From Streptomyces drozdowiczii (GTDB taxonomy: Bacteria > Actinomycetota > Actinomycetes > Streptomycetales > Streptomycetaceae), in the NCBI RefSeq assembly GCF_026167665.1, contig NZ_CP098740.1, positions 496,001-560,000 of the forward strand: a DNA stretch of 64,000 nt. Reading direction: 5' to 3'. Position numbers and translations under genes: made by a program. Numbering within the stretch: position 1 is the first letter of the stretch; each line of letters begins with the position of its first letter. The notes beneath the pieces were generated by a model that saw nothing but the letters and a program-made list of their open reading frames with translations, was not told the DNA's origin and did not search any database. Positions 19,266 through 27,352 of this stretch are shown here, piece after piece.

Positions 19266-19358
19266 ATGCCTCCGTCCATCCTGAAGATCCGACGCGCCGC
19301 CTACGGACTCATCTCCGCACTCGCGGGCGACGTGCGTGGCGCGCGACCGCACCGGTGA
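19266..19358 (+). CDS. Possible 30-residue peptide downstream of a Zur box
   Basis: The frame encodes a basic peptide, MPPSILKIRRAAYGLISALA followed by ten more residues, with a short hydrophobic middle. GAGGGG lies about ten bases upstream. An overlapping 8-codon frame starts at 19258 and is better spaced from that ribosome site. No family is recognised. Either frame could be a leader peptide, or this may be the remnant of a lost zinc-regulated gene. Support is its position only. Confidence 0.25.
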   Translation: MPPSILKIRRAAYGLISALAGDVRGARPHR

Positions 19359-19377
19359 ACGGCTGGTCAAACACAGC

Positions 19378-20343
19378 TCAGCGCACCCGCCCCCGCGGCT
19401 TCAGCGCCACGTCAGGCAGTGCGGGGGCCGGGATCGGCGGCCCGTCGTAGCCGTGTACGGTTCCGAACCGGTCGCCGCCCATCCACTCCTCGCGGGCGCG
19501 GGCGATCTCGTCCTGGGTCCGGCCCACGAAGTTCCACCACATGATCAGCTCCTCCTCGAACGGCTCGCCGCCCAGGAGCATCAGGCCCGCGTCTGACTCC
19601 GCGCGGAGCGGGAGGTCCGTGCGGCCGCAGCCGAGGTAGAGCATGGAGCCGGGGAGGACCGGGACGCCGTCGACCTCGGCCTCGCCGGACATCGAGAGCA
19701 CGGCGTACTCGAAGTCCGGGTCCAGGGGGAGGCGGGCCCGCGCGCCCCGGGTCAGGGAGAGGTCGGCGCCCACGATCGGGGTGTACGCGGTGCCGGGCGA
19801 GGTGGCGCCGTCGAGGTCGCCCAGGATCACCGTGGCCGTGAGGCCGGGGGCGGTGACCGTGGGCAGGTCGCTGTGGTGCTGGAAGTGGGGCTCGGTGAAG
19901 CGGTGCGCGTCCGGGAGCGCCACCCAGAGCTGGGCGCCGTGGAGCAGGGCGGCGTGCTGCTTGGGGCTCTCCTCGGAGTGGCTGATCGCCCGGCCGGAGG
20001 TCATCAGGCCCAGTTCACGCGGGCGGACCGTCTGGAGGCTGCCGAGGCTGTCGCGGTGCAGGACCTCGCCCTCGTGCAGCCAGCTGACCGTCTGGAGGCC
20101 CATGTGCGGGTGCGGCGGCACCTGCATCCCCGGTTCGTCGGCGATGTCGTCGGGGCCGTAGTGGTCCACGAAGGCCCAGGCGCCGACCATCCGGCGGCCC
20201 AGGTTGGGCAGCAGCCTGCGGACCTCCGTGGACTCGCCGAGCCGCACCTTGCGCGGGGCGAGCAGTTCACGTACGGGCTCCGCGACGACGAAACCCCGGC
20301 CCCCGCAGACGGTGGGGACGGCCTGGCGATCGAGATTGCTCAT
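19378..20343 (-). CDS. Pirin family protein
   Basis: This 321-residue bicupin has the pirin metal site in the N-terminal cupin (VPPHPHMGLQTVSWLHEGEV near residue 72, with the two His and the later ISHSEES) and a pirin C-terminal cupin ending MWWNFVGRTQDEI. Pirins bind iron or another metal; some have quercetinase activity. ATG at 20341-20343 is preferred to a TTG nine bases upstream. The role in this organism is unknown. Confidence 0.9.
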   Translation of the reverse strand: MSNLDRQAVPTVCGGRGFVVAEPVRELLAPRKVRLGESTEVRRLLPNLGRRMVGAWAFVDHYGPDDIADEPGMQVPPHPHMGLQTVSWLHEGEVLHRDSLGSLQTVRPRELGLMTSGRAISHSEESPKQHAALLHGAQLWVALPDAHRFTEPHFQHHSDLPTVTAPGLTATVILGDLDGATSPGTAYTPIVGADLSLTRGARARLPLDPDFEYAVLSMSGEAEVDGVPVLPGSMLYLGCGRTDLPLRAESDAGLMLLGGEPFEEELIMWWNFVGRTQDEIARAREEWMGGDRFGTVHGYDGPPIPAPALPDVALKPRGRVR

Positions 20344-20465
20344 GGCGCTCAACCTATTCCGCTGCGAGTGGGGGTCGGGTGACGCCCACGCCGGACGATT
20401 AGTGGAATGTTAAACGACCTAGGGGTGTTGTGCGGACCGGACGACCATCCGACCGAGGAGACGAC

Positions 20466-20813
20466 ATGAGCGACGGCTACTACGAGTTCGGCACCGCCGC
20501 CGAGCGCTGGGAGCGTGCGGGGTTCTTCTTCGACGCGAAGGAGTACACGACCGCCGCCCGCATCCTGGACGGACTCGTCGCGGAGGTCCCCGAGCAGGTC
20601 GCGCCCCGGCTGCTGCTGGCCCGCGCCTATTACCACTCGGCGAGCCTCGGCCGGGCCGAGACGGAGCTTCGCGCGGTTCTGGAGCGCGATCCGGTGGAGC
20701 ACTACGCCCGCCTGATGCTCGGCCGGACCCTGGAGCGCCAGGGGCGGCAGGCCGAGGCGGACACGCAGTTGCGCCTCGCCGCCGCGCTGTCCGGTGACCT
20801 CGGGCCCGCGTAG
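20466..20813 (+). CDS. Tetratricopeptide-repeat protein
   Basis: This 115-residue soluble protein consists of about three TPR-like helix pairs (WERAGFFFDAKEYTTAARIL, PRLLLARAYYHSASLGRAE, HYARLMLGRTLERQGRQAEAD). Such repeats mediate protein-protein contacts. Small homologues are widespread in Streptomyces with no defined function. GAGGAG sits ten bases before ATG 20466. Confidence 0.82.
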   Translation: MSDGYYEFGTAAERWERAGFFFDAKEYTTAARILDGLVAEVPEQVAPRLLLARAYYHSASLGRAETELRAVLERDPVEHYARLMLGRTLERQGRQAEADTQLRLAAALSGDLGPA

Positions 20814-20864
20814 ACATGTATTTCGGGTGCCTGGAGCCACGGCCGCGTGATACTCCACAGGACC

Positions 20865-21359
20865 ATGACCGATCTTGAGACGCCGCGTCTGGTCCTGCAC
20901 CCGATGACCCCCGCCGACGCCGAGCACGTCGCCGCCGGTTCGCCCCCGGCCGGGGCGCGCTGGGCGCCCGGCTACCCCTCCCCCGGTGAGCGGGGGGCCG
21001 CCTCGCGCTACCTCGCGACCTGCGCGGACACCGGTGATCCCAGCCCGTTCTGCTCGTACGGGATACGGCTCCGCACCGACGGCCTGGTCATCGGTGGCAT
21101 CGGCTTCCACGGCGCGCCCGACGACCGGGGCGGTGTGACCATCGGCTACGGGCTGGTGGAGTCGGCGCGCGGACGGGGCTACGCCTCCGAGGCGCTCCGG
21201 GCGCTGCTCCGGTTCGCCAGGGAACAGGGCGTCGCCCGGGTGCGCGGGGACGCCGACGCGGACAACGTCCCCTCGCAGCGCGTCATGACGGCGGCCGGGA
21301 TGCGCCTCGTGGGTGAGGACGCCTCGCTGAAGTACTACCTGGCCGAGTGGGCGGCGTAG
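20865..21359 (+). CDS. GNAT family N-acetyltransferase
   Basis: This 164-residue acetyltransferase resembles the RimJ/RimL type, with TPRLVLHPMTPADAEH at the start and the acetyl-CoA loop SARGRGYASEAL near residue 107. The substrate is unknown. ATG 20865 fits the family start; GTG 20847 would add six residues. Confidence 0.85.
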   Translation: MTDLETPRLVLHPMTPADAEHVAAGSPPAGARWAPGYPSPGERGAASRYLATCADTGDPSPFCSYGIRLRTDGLVIGGIGFHGAPDDRGGVTIGYGLVESARGRGYASEALRALLRFAREQGVARVRGDADADNVPSQRVMTAAGMRLVGEDASLKYYLAEWAA

Positions 21360-21406
21360 CAACGGGCGGAGCCCGCCGGTGGCCACCCGGCGGGCTCGAA
21401 CCGTTG
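21360..21406. terminator. Bidirectional hairpin between GNAT gene and cbtA
   Basis: An 11-bp stem (GAGCCCGCCGG/CCGGCGGGCTC) with a 7-base loop is flanked by a further pairing CAACGG/CCGTTG. It lies between convergent genes and can serve both. Confidence 0.75.
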
Positions 21407-21415
21407 CGGCGGGCG

Positions 21416-22186
21416 TCAGCCCAGGGCGGCAGCCGTCCGGCCGCCCGCGAGCGCGTCGGTCCTCGGCACCAGCAGCCGTTCGGTGAGGTGGCCGAAGACC
21501 AGGCCGAAGGTGGTCCACAGCGTGGCCTGCACCGCGAGCGTGGCCAGCCGGAACTGCCACAGCAGCGTGGCCGGGAAGTCCTTGCCGACCTCGTTGAACG
21601 AGGGCAGGAACACATAGGCGAGGGCGATCAGCAGGACGTAACCGGCCGCTGCGGCGACCGTCGCGTTCCAGTTGCCCAGGCGGGGGGCCAGCCGCTTGCC
21701 GACGATGACGGCGGCGACCGCGAGCAGCACACTGAGGGCGACCATGAGGAAGAACAGCGCGGTGCGTTTGCCGATGGTGTCGGGGTTGCCGACGGCCGGC
21801 GGGTTGGCCGGGTACTTCAGGAACGGCACGAGGTACACGCTCAGCAGCGCGGCACCCGCGATCAGCGCGGCCGTGGCCCTCGGCCCGAACCGGCCCATGC
21901 GGCCCAGCGCGTAGCAGAAGACGAGCGCGGCGATGCCGCCGACCGCGACGCCGAAGACGAGCACACCGGTGGCCAGGCCCGCGGTGGACTGCATGCCGCG
22001 GCTGACGAGTTCCTCGCCGGCACCGTGGTCGTGGCCGTGCGCGCTGTGGGCCGCCTCTTCGAGCGCGATGGCCGCGTCCACGCGGGATTCACCGAGGAAG
22101 TAGGCGACGACCAGAGCGAGCGCGCCCGCGACCAGGCCGGCCAGCATGCCGCGGACCAACAGGGCTCTGACGGATATGGAGTTCAT
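21416..22186 (-). CDS. cbtA: CbtA family cobalt transporter subunit
   Basis: This 256-residue protein has about six membrane helices. A His-rich loop AHSAHGHDHGAGEE near residue 46 follows the first helix and suits metal binding. CbtA with CbtB is a predicted cobalt uptake system known from comparative genomics to lie under cobalamin riboswitches, as here. It follows cbtB with a 32-base gap. Confidence 0.9.
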   Translation of the reverse strand: MNSISVRALLVRGMLAGLVAGALALVVAYFLGESRVDAAIALEEAAHSAHGHDHGAGEELVSRGMQSTAGLATGVLVFGVAVGGIAALVFCYALGRMGRFGPRATAALIAGAALLSVYLVPFLKYPANPPAVGNPDTIGKRTALFFLMVALSVLLAVAAVIVGKRLAPRLGNWNATVAAAAGYVLLIALAYVFLPSFNEVGKDFPATLLWQFRLATLAVQATLWTTFGLVFGHLTERLLVPRTDALAGGRTAAALG

Positions 22187-22218
22187 GTGGGATTCCCCTG
22201 GATCAGCCGGTAGGACGT

Positions 22219-22434
22219 TCAGTGGCAGGGGAACCCGAGGAGGTGGCGCCCGTCGTGGACCCACTCGTGGACGCCTTCGCCCGAGATGACGGCCGTGGCG
22301 CCCTGCTCGGCGCCGACGAAGTAGAGCAGGACCAGCATGAGGATGCCGAAGAAGACCGCCCAAGGGGCGATGGCCTTCAGGGAGATGGGGGTGACGGCGG
22401 ATGCGCCGGTGGCGGGGGCAGCAGTCTGCGCCAT
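22219..22434 (-). CDS. cbtB: CbtB domain cobalt transporter subunit
   Basis: This 71-residue protein has one membrane helix (PWAVFFGILMLVLLYFVG) and the typical His-containing tail HEWVHDGRHLLGFPCH, presumed to bind cobalt. ATG at 22432-22434 follows AGGAGG. It is the first gene behind the riboswitch and supplies cobalt for cobalamin synthesis (inferred from family and control). Confidence 0.92.
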   Translation of the reverse strand: MAQTAAPATGASAVTPISLKAIAPWAVFFGILMLVLLYFVGAEQGATAVISGEGVHEWVHDGRHLLGFPCH

Positions 22435-22449
22435 GGCAGAACCTCCTGT

Positions 22450-22585
22450 GGGAACACGCGTCCCGATCGTGGTGCCTGAGACGAAGGTGCTGGGTCTGAC
22501 TTCCCGCGTGCGCGGGTACACAGTGGCGCGACCGTGCCGGATTCTCACCGGACTTCCGTCACACCCTCGTCATGTCGCCGCGACC
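22450..22585 (-). promoter_or_regulatory. Cobalamin riboswitch upstream of cbtBA
   Basis: Read on the minus strand, the B12 box appears as AGTCCGGTGAGAATCCGGCAC followed by a GTCGCGCCACTGTG core (plus-strand 22519-22555), with GGGAAGTCAGACCC downstream (about 22490-22504). AGGAGG before cbtB lies just beyond, so control is probably at translation initiation. Limits are approximate. Confidence 0.92.
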
Positions 22586-22695
22586 ATACCCCCTGGACAC
22601 CGGGCGCCGCCATGCCCCTTACAAGCCGTCCGCGGGGCCCGGATGCCATGGTGTGCTTGGCCGTGGGGCCGATGTTCCGGGAGTTGAGGGTGGTC

Positions 22696-23298
22696 ATGAC
22701 GGTACGGGTGATGTTGATCTCACCGGCGATGAACGCGGGGCTGCGCGAGGCCCGGTTCGCCGGTGACGCCGCGCTCGACGCGTCGGGCGTGCGGGCCGCC
22801 CGGCTGGCCGCGCCGCACGTCCCGGACGCGGACCGGGCGGTGCACGGGCCGTCCGAGCGGTGCCTCCGGACGGCGGAGGCGCTGGGTCTGCGCTCGACGG
22901 AGGAACCCGCTTTGCAGGACTGGGAGTTGGGGCGGTGGTCGGGGGCCCGGCTGGACGAGGTGAGCGCGCGGGAGCCGGAGGGGGTGGCGGCCTGGCTGGC
23001 CGACCCGTCCGCCGCCCCGCACGGCGGCGAGTCGCTGCTCGCCCTGTGCGCCAGGGCGGGGGCCTGGCTCGACTCGCTGAGCGGTGAGGGCCGGGTGCAG
23101 GCCGTCACCGAACCGTCCCTGGTACGCGCGGCCGTGGTCCACGCGCTGGCGCTGCCTCCGCAGGCGTTCTGGCGCCTCGACGTCGCCCCGCTCGCTCTGA
23201 CGGAGCTGACCGGCCGCTCGGGGCGCTGGAACCTCCGCGTCGGACGCCCGCTCGCCGGTGGGCCCGGCGAGCGGGCAGCGGACCGGGGGGCGCCCTGA
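22696..23298 (+). CDS. Histidine-phosphatase-like protein lacking the RHG motif
   Basis: This 200-residue protein aligns along its length with histidine phosphatases of the CobC/phosphoglycerate-mutase type: GPSERCLRTAEALGL at the second motif, LQDWELGRWSGARLDEV, and GGESLLALCARAGAWLDSL. The N-terminal catalytic motif, normally RHG, reads LISPAMNAG, and the late GH motif is ALTEL-like, so phosphatase activity is doubtful. ATG 22696 is preferred to earlier in-frame starts inside the riboswitch region. It is divergent from cbtBA; a cobalamin-related role is conjecture. Confidence 0.72.
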   Translation: MTVRVMLISPAMNAGLREARFAGDAALDASGVRAARLAAPHVPDADRAVHGPSERCLRTAEALGLRSTEEPALQDWELGRWSGARLDEVSAREPEGVAAWLADPSAAPHGGESLLALCARAGAWLDSLSGEGRVQAVTEPSLVRAAVVHALALPPQAFWRLDVAPLALTELTGRSGRWNLRVGRPLAGGPGERAADRGAP

Positions 23299-23334
23299 GC
23301 CGGACGTGCAAGAACTGTCGTCCGTACCGGAGCC

Positions 23335-23378
23335 TTGACACCCCGATGGTTCACTTCTTAAATCACGTAGTGAACTAA
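23335..23378 (+). promoter_or_regulatory. Promoter and palindromic operator of the GH16 gene
   Basis: TTGACA (23335-23340) and TTAAAT (23358-23363) are 17 bases apart. A 21-bp imperfect palindrome, TTAAATCACG-T-AGTGAACTAA, at 23358-23378 overlaps the -10 box; its arms share TTA-N2-TCAC. A repressor of the ROK or GntR type would suit such a site on a sugar-degradation gene (inference). Confidence 0.6.
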
Positions 23379-23469
23379 AGCACCATCATCCCCCACGCGA
23401 TGGTCATGCCCCCACTTGTCATATGCATGACGCATCGCATGTCCCCGTCCCGCACGGGAAGGAACGTTC

Positions 23470-24348
23470 ATGAACTCCCCCCACCTGACCAGGCGTCTCC
23501 TGGTCCCCGCTCTCTCGGTTCTCGCCCTGGTCGCCACCACGTCCGGCCTCGCGTCGGGCGCCCCCAGGCAACCGGAAAGGGTCTCCGCCGCCGCGACGAC
23601 GTTCTCCGACGAGTTCGACGGACCGGCCGGTTCGGCCGTGGACGGCAGCAAATGGCAGATCGAGACCGGTGACAACGTCGACAACCACGAGCGGCAGTAC
23701 TACACCTCCGGCAACAACAACGCCGCACTCGACGGCCAGGGCCACCTGGTCATCACCGCCCGCAAGGAGAACCCCTCCAACTACCAGTGCTGGTACGGCA
23801 CTTGCGAGTACACCTCGGCACGGCTGAACACCTCGGGCAAGTTCACCCAGACCTACGGGCATGTCGAGGCGCGCATGAAGATCCCGCGCGGACAGGGCAT
23901 GTGGCCCGCCTTCTGGATGCTCGGCGACGACATCGGGCAGGTCGGCTGGCCCAACTCCGGTGAGATCGACATCATGGAGAACGTCGGCTTCGAGCCCTCC
24001 ACCGTCCACGGCACCCTGCACGGACCGGGCTACTCCGGCTCCGGCGGCATCGGCGCCGGCTACACCCTGCCCGACGGTCAGGCATTCGCCGACGACTTCC
24101 ACACCTTCGCCATCGACTGGGCCCCCGACTCCATCACCTGGTCGGTCGACGGAAACGTCTACCAGCACCGCACCCCGGCCGACACCAACGGCAACGCCTG
24201 GGCCTTCAACAAGCCCTTCTTCCTCATCCTCAACCTGGCGGTCGGCGGCTACTGGCCCGGCGACCCCGACGGCAACACCGCCTTCCCCAGCGAACTCGTC
24301 GTCGACCACGTCCGCGTCACCACCAGCGACAGCGCGCCTCCGGCCTGA
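23470..24348 (+). CDS. Secreted GH16 endo-beta-1,3-glucanase
   Basis: This 292-residue exported enzyme has a signal peptide to about residue 35 and a GH16 domain. The catalytic motif EIDIME gives nucleophile E165, D167 and acid/base E170. Aromatic residues in MWPAFWMLG line the cleft. This motif spacing is that of laminarinase-like GH16 enzymes; no carbohydrate-binding module is attached. ATG 23470 follows GGAAGGA. The palindrome at 23358 suggests substrate-linked repression. Confidence 0.9.
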   Translation: MNSPHLTRRLLVPALSVLALVATTSGLASGAPRQPERVSAAATTFSDEFDGPAGSAVDGSKWQIETGDNVDNHERQYYTSGNNNAALDGQGHLVITARKENPSNYQCWYGTCEYTSARLNTSGKFTQTYGHVEARMKIPRGQGMWPAFWMLGDDIGQVGWPNSGEIDIMENVGFEPSTVHGTLHGPGYSGSGGIGAGYTLPDGQAFADDFHTFAIDWAPDSITWSVDGNVYQHRTPADTNGNAWAFNKPFFLILNLAVGGYWPGDPDGNTAFPSELVVDHVRVTTSDSAPPA

Positions 24349-24352
24349 TCGC

Positions 24353-24388
24353 GCAGGTCCCGCCGGGCCGTCGCCCGGCGGGACCTGC
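24353..24388. terminator. Strong hairpin between GH16 gene and oxidoreductase gene
   Basis: A perfect 16-bp stem GCAGGTCCCGCCGGGC with its complement around a CGTC loop lies between convergent genes and probably ends both transcripts. Confidence 0.85.
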
Positions 24389-24397
24389 GGATCATCC

Positions 24398-25834
24398 CTA
24401 CCCCCGGTACGTCTCCAGCAGCCTCAGCCACACCTCGCTGATCGTCGGGTACGACGGGACCGCATGCCACAGGCGGGCGACGGGGATCTCCCCCGCGACC
24501 GCCATCGTCGCCGAGTGGAGCAGTTCACCGATGCCGGGGCCGACGAAGGTGACGCCCAGCAGGACTTCGCGGTCGAGGTCCACGACCATGCGGGCGCGGC
24601 CCTTGTAGCCGTCCGCGTACAGGCCGGACCCGGCCACGGATGCGAGGTCGTAGTCGACGGCGCGGACCCGGTGGCCGGCCTGTTCCGCCTCGGCCAGGGA
24701 GAGGCCCACCGACGCGGCCTCCGGGTCGGTGAAGACGACCTGCGGGACGGCCGCGTGGTCGGCGGTCGCCGCGTGGGCGCCCCAGCGGGCGGTGTCCAGC
24801 GGCTTGCCCTGCGCGCGGGCACCGATCGCGTCGCCCGTGATGCGGGCCTGGTACTTGCCCTGGTGGGTCAGGAGCGCGCGGTGGTTGACGTCGCCGGCCG
24901 CGTAGAGCCAGTCCGTGCCCTCGACCAGGCAGGTGTCGTCCACGGTGAGCCAGGAGCCGGGTTCCAGGCCGACCGTCTCCAGGCCCAGGTCGTCGGTGCG
25001 CGGGGCGCGGCCGGTGGCGAAGAGGACCTCGTCGGCCTCCACGCTCTCGCCGTTGTCGAGTTCCACGGTGACCGGTCCTCCGCCACCCGCGCGGCGTACG
25101 GCGGTGGCCGAGACGCCCGTACGGATGTCCGCTCCGGCCTCGGTCAGCGCCTCGGCGACCAGCTCACCGGCGAACGGCTCCATGCGGGGCAGGAGCCCCT
25201 CGCCGCGTACGAGCATGGTGACCTTCGCACCGAGCGCGTTCCACACGGTGGCCATCTCCACACCGACGACTCCCCCGCCGACCACGACGAGCCGGCCGGG
25301 GACCTCCTTGGCGCTCGTCGCCTCGCGGCTGGTCCAGGGGCGGGCGTCCTCGATGCCGGGGAGGCCGGGGACCACGGCCCTGCTGCCCGTGCAGACGGCG
25401 ACGGCGTGCCGGGCGGTGAGCCGGTGTTCGGTGCCGTCCGGCGCGGTGACGGTGACCTGCTTGGGACCGGTCAGCCGGCCGTGGCCACGGAAGATGTCGG
25501 CGCCGATCCCGTCGAGCCAGGCGGCCTGGCCGTCGTCCTTCCAGTGCGAGGTGTACTCGTCGCGGTGGGCGAGGACGGCGGCGGCGTCCAGCGGTCCCTG
25601 GACGGCGCCGCTCAGTCCGGGGACGCGGCGGGCGTCGGCGCGGGCGACGACGGGGCGCAGGAGCGCCTTGCTCGGCATGCACGCCCAGTAGGAGCACTCG
25701 CCGCCGATCAGTTCCGACTCGACCACGGCGGTGGTCAGCCCGGCGGCCCGGGCCCGGTCGGCCACGTTCTCTCCCACCGGACCGGCTCCGATGACCACGA
25801 CGTCGTACGCGACAGGCTCCGCTGCATGTGTCAT
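24398..25834 (-). CDS. FAD-dependent pyridine nucleotide-disulfide oxidoreductase
   Basis: This 478-residue flavoenzyme is of the lipoamide dehydrogenase/mercuric reductase class. The FAD motif VIGAGPVGENVA is near residue 13, the redox Cys pair is in GGECSYWACMPSK (C-x4-C), the NAD(P) motif VVGGGVVGVEMA is near residue 180, the second FAD motif YAAGDVN is near residue 312, and the C-terminal dimer domain ends with HAVPSYPTISE containing the catalytic His region. The substrate is not defined. It is divergent from thioredoxin with a 119-base gap, hinting at a thiol-redox role. Confidence 0.88.
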   Translation of the reverse strand: MTHAAEPVAYDVVVIGAGPVGENVADRARAAGLTTAVVESELIGGECSYWACMPSKALLRPVVARADARRVPGLSGAVQGPLDAAAVLAHRDEYTSHWKDDGQAAWLDGIGADIFRGHGRLTGPKQVTVTAPDGTEHRLTARHAVAVCTGSRAVVPGLPGIEDARPWTSREATSAKEVPGRLVVVGGGVVGVEMATVWNALGAKVTMLVRGEGLLPRMEPFAGELVAEALTEAGADIRTGVSATAVRRAGGGGPVTVELDNGESVEADEVLFATGRAPRTDDLGLETVGLEPGSWLTVDDTCLVEGTDWLYAAGDVNHRALLTHQGKYQARITGDAIGARAQGKPLDTARWGAHAATADHAAVPQVVFTDPEAASVGLSLAEAEQAGHRVRAVDYDLASVAGSGLYADGYKGRARMVVDLDREVLLGVTFVGPGIGELLHSATMAVAGEIPVARLWHAVPSYPTISEVWLRLLETYRG

Positions 25835-25953
25835 GCGCCCCATTCTGGCGGGGGGTGTGGGCGTCGGCCACATGGGCAGGCACGGAATAGCACGAGAACG
25901 GGCACCGTTGACCCGGACACGTCTCATACGGGCACAGGAAGAGGGAGCAACGC

Positions 25954-26340
25954 ATGAGCACCGTAGAGCTCACCAAGGAAAACTTCGACCAGGTCGTCAG
26001 CGACAACGAGTTCGTCCTGATCGACTTCTGGGCTTCCTGGTGCGGCCCGTGCCGGCAGTTCGCCCCGGTGTACGACGCGGCGTCCGAGCGCCACGCGGAC
26101 CTGGTCTTCGCCAAGGTCGACACGGAGGCGCAGCAGGAGCTGGCGGCGGCCTTCGACATCCGGTCGATCCCCACGCTGATGATCGTCCGGGACAACGTGG
26201 CGGTCTTCGCGCAGCCCGGCGCGCTGCCGGAGGCGGCCCTGGAGGACGTCATCGGCCAGGCCAGGAACCTGGACATGGACGAGGTCCGCAAGGCCGTCGA
26301 GGCCGAGCAGCAGAAGGGCAAGGCGGAGGGGCAGCAGTAG
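25954..26340 (+). CDS. trxA: Thioredoxin
   Basis: This 128-residue thioredoxin has the active site WCGPC near residue 30 and the cis-Pro in SIPTLM near residue 72, with a charged C-terminal extension rich in Glu, Gln and Lys. It reduces protein disulfides in the cytoplasm. The divergent flavin oxidoreductase could be functionally linked but is not a classical thioredoxin reductase. Confidence 0.93.
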   Translation: MSTVELTKENFDQVVSDNEFVLIDFWASWCGPCRQFAPVYDAASERHADLVFAKVDTEAQQELAAAFDIRSIPTLMIVRDNVAVFAQPGALPEAALEDVIGQARNLDMDEVRKAVEAEQQKGKAEGQQ

Positions 26341-26374
26341 GGCCGCCGCCCCTCCCTTTCACGGCAGGGCGGCC

Positions 26375-26710
26375 TCAGGTGTCCGTGCCGCGCTCCGCGA
26401 CCCGGGCCGAGAGCCCGTACGCGAGTTCCGAGCCGTCGACGAGCAGGCCCTCGACGGCCTTGGTCCTGGGGTCGATGTCGGCCACCATGCCGTCGCCTGC
26501 GTACCGGGGGTAGCCGGTCTCGCCCGTCTCACCCGTGGCGGTGACCACGGCCGACCGGATGGCGGCGCCCGGCCCCCCGCCGTCGGAGCCCCTGGCCGCC
26601 GCGCCCCTGACGCTGGCCCCCGTCGCGCCTTCCCCGGCCGCGGGGGCCTTGTCGTCGGTGTATTCGGGGACGATGAGGATTTCGTAGCTCTGCGGATCGC
26701 TCATGGTCAT
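26375..26710 (-). CDS. Hypothetical protein
   Basis: A frame of 111 residues (or 109 from ATG 26704) begins MTMSDPQSYEILIVPEYTDD and has a Gly/Ala-rich middle and an acidic-to-neutral C-terminal part, SELAYGLSARVAERG. No signal peptide, membrane segment or recognised domain is visible. Codon use is typical of the region. I do not recognise a family. Confidence 0.55.
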   Translation of the reverse strand: MTMSDPQSYEILIVPEYTDDKAPAAGEGATGASVRGAAARGSDGGGPGAAIRSAVVTATGETGETGYPRYAGDGMVADIDPRTKAVEGLLVDGSELAYGLSARVAERGTDT

Positions 26711-26839
26711 GACGCTAGGGCCTGGGCGGTGCGCCGCGCACGTCGTCGGGGTGACTGACTCATGGCGCCGGGCAGCCTTCCGGACCGTCGCGACACACCG
26801 GCGCTCAGGCTGTCCGGGCGGACCGCCTAGGGTGTGGCG

Positions 26840-27304
26840 ATGACGATCCAGCACCGCGACAGTTACGACGAGCCGGCCGCCTTCCCGGGCCGGACCGGTT
26901 CCACGGCCACCGCCGAGGCCGATCCGCGCGAGGTGGGCCCGGTCCGCACCTCGTACGCCCCCGACCGGGACGGCGCGCCCGACCCCGGGGAGATCGTCTG
27001 GACCTGGGTGCCGTTCGAGGAGAACGACGGGCGCGGCAAGGACCGGCCGGTCCTGGTCGTGGCGCGGGAGGCGAAGGGCACGCTGCTGGCCGTGCAGCTC
27101 TCCAGCAAGCAGCACGACATGGACCGGGAGTGGGTGGCGCTGGGCGCGGGCCCCTGGGACAGCTCGGGGCGTCCGTCCTGGGTGGACCTGGACCGGGTCC
27201 TGCGGGTCCATGAGGACGGGATGCGGCGCGAGGCGTGCGCCCTGGACCGGGCCAGGTTCGACCTGGTCGCCGGGCGGCTGAGGGAGCGTTACGGCTGGGC
27301 GTGA
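26840..27304 (+). CDS. PemK/MazF-family protein
   Basis: This 154-residue protein has about 50 disordered residues followed by a PemK/MazF barrel: PGEIVWTWVPFEENDGRGKDRPVLVV, then LSSKQHDMDREW and a WVDLDRVLRV strand. MazF-type toxins are endoribonucleases paired with an antitoxin, but no antitoxin gene precedes it on this strand, and the N-terminal extension is atypical. It may be an orphan or non-toxic homologue. ATG 26840 is used; GTG 26834 is possible. Confidence 0.78.
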   Translation: MTIQHRDSYDEPAAFPGRTGSTATAEADPREVGPVRTSYAPDRDGAPDPGEIVWTWVPFEENDGRGKDRPVLVVAREAKGTLLAVQLSSKQHDMDREWVALGAGPWDSSGRPSWVDLDRVLRVHEDGMRREACALDRARFDLVAGRLRERYGWA

Positions 27305-27321
27305 GGGCTCCCGCCGGGCCC

Positions 27322-27352
27322 GACCCTCACCCTCGACCTGAGGGTGAGGGTC
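27322..27352. terminator. Bidirectional hairpin between convergent genes
   Basis: A perfect 13-bp stem GACCCTCACCCTC with its complement and a 5-base loop ends at the stop codon of the PARG-like gene and follows the MazF-like gene by 17 bases. Confidence 0.85.
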
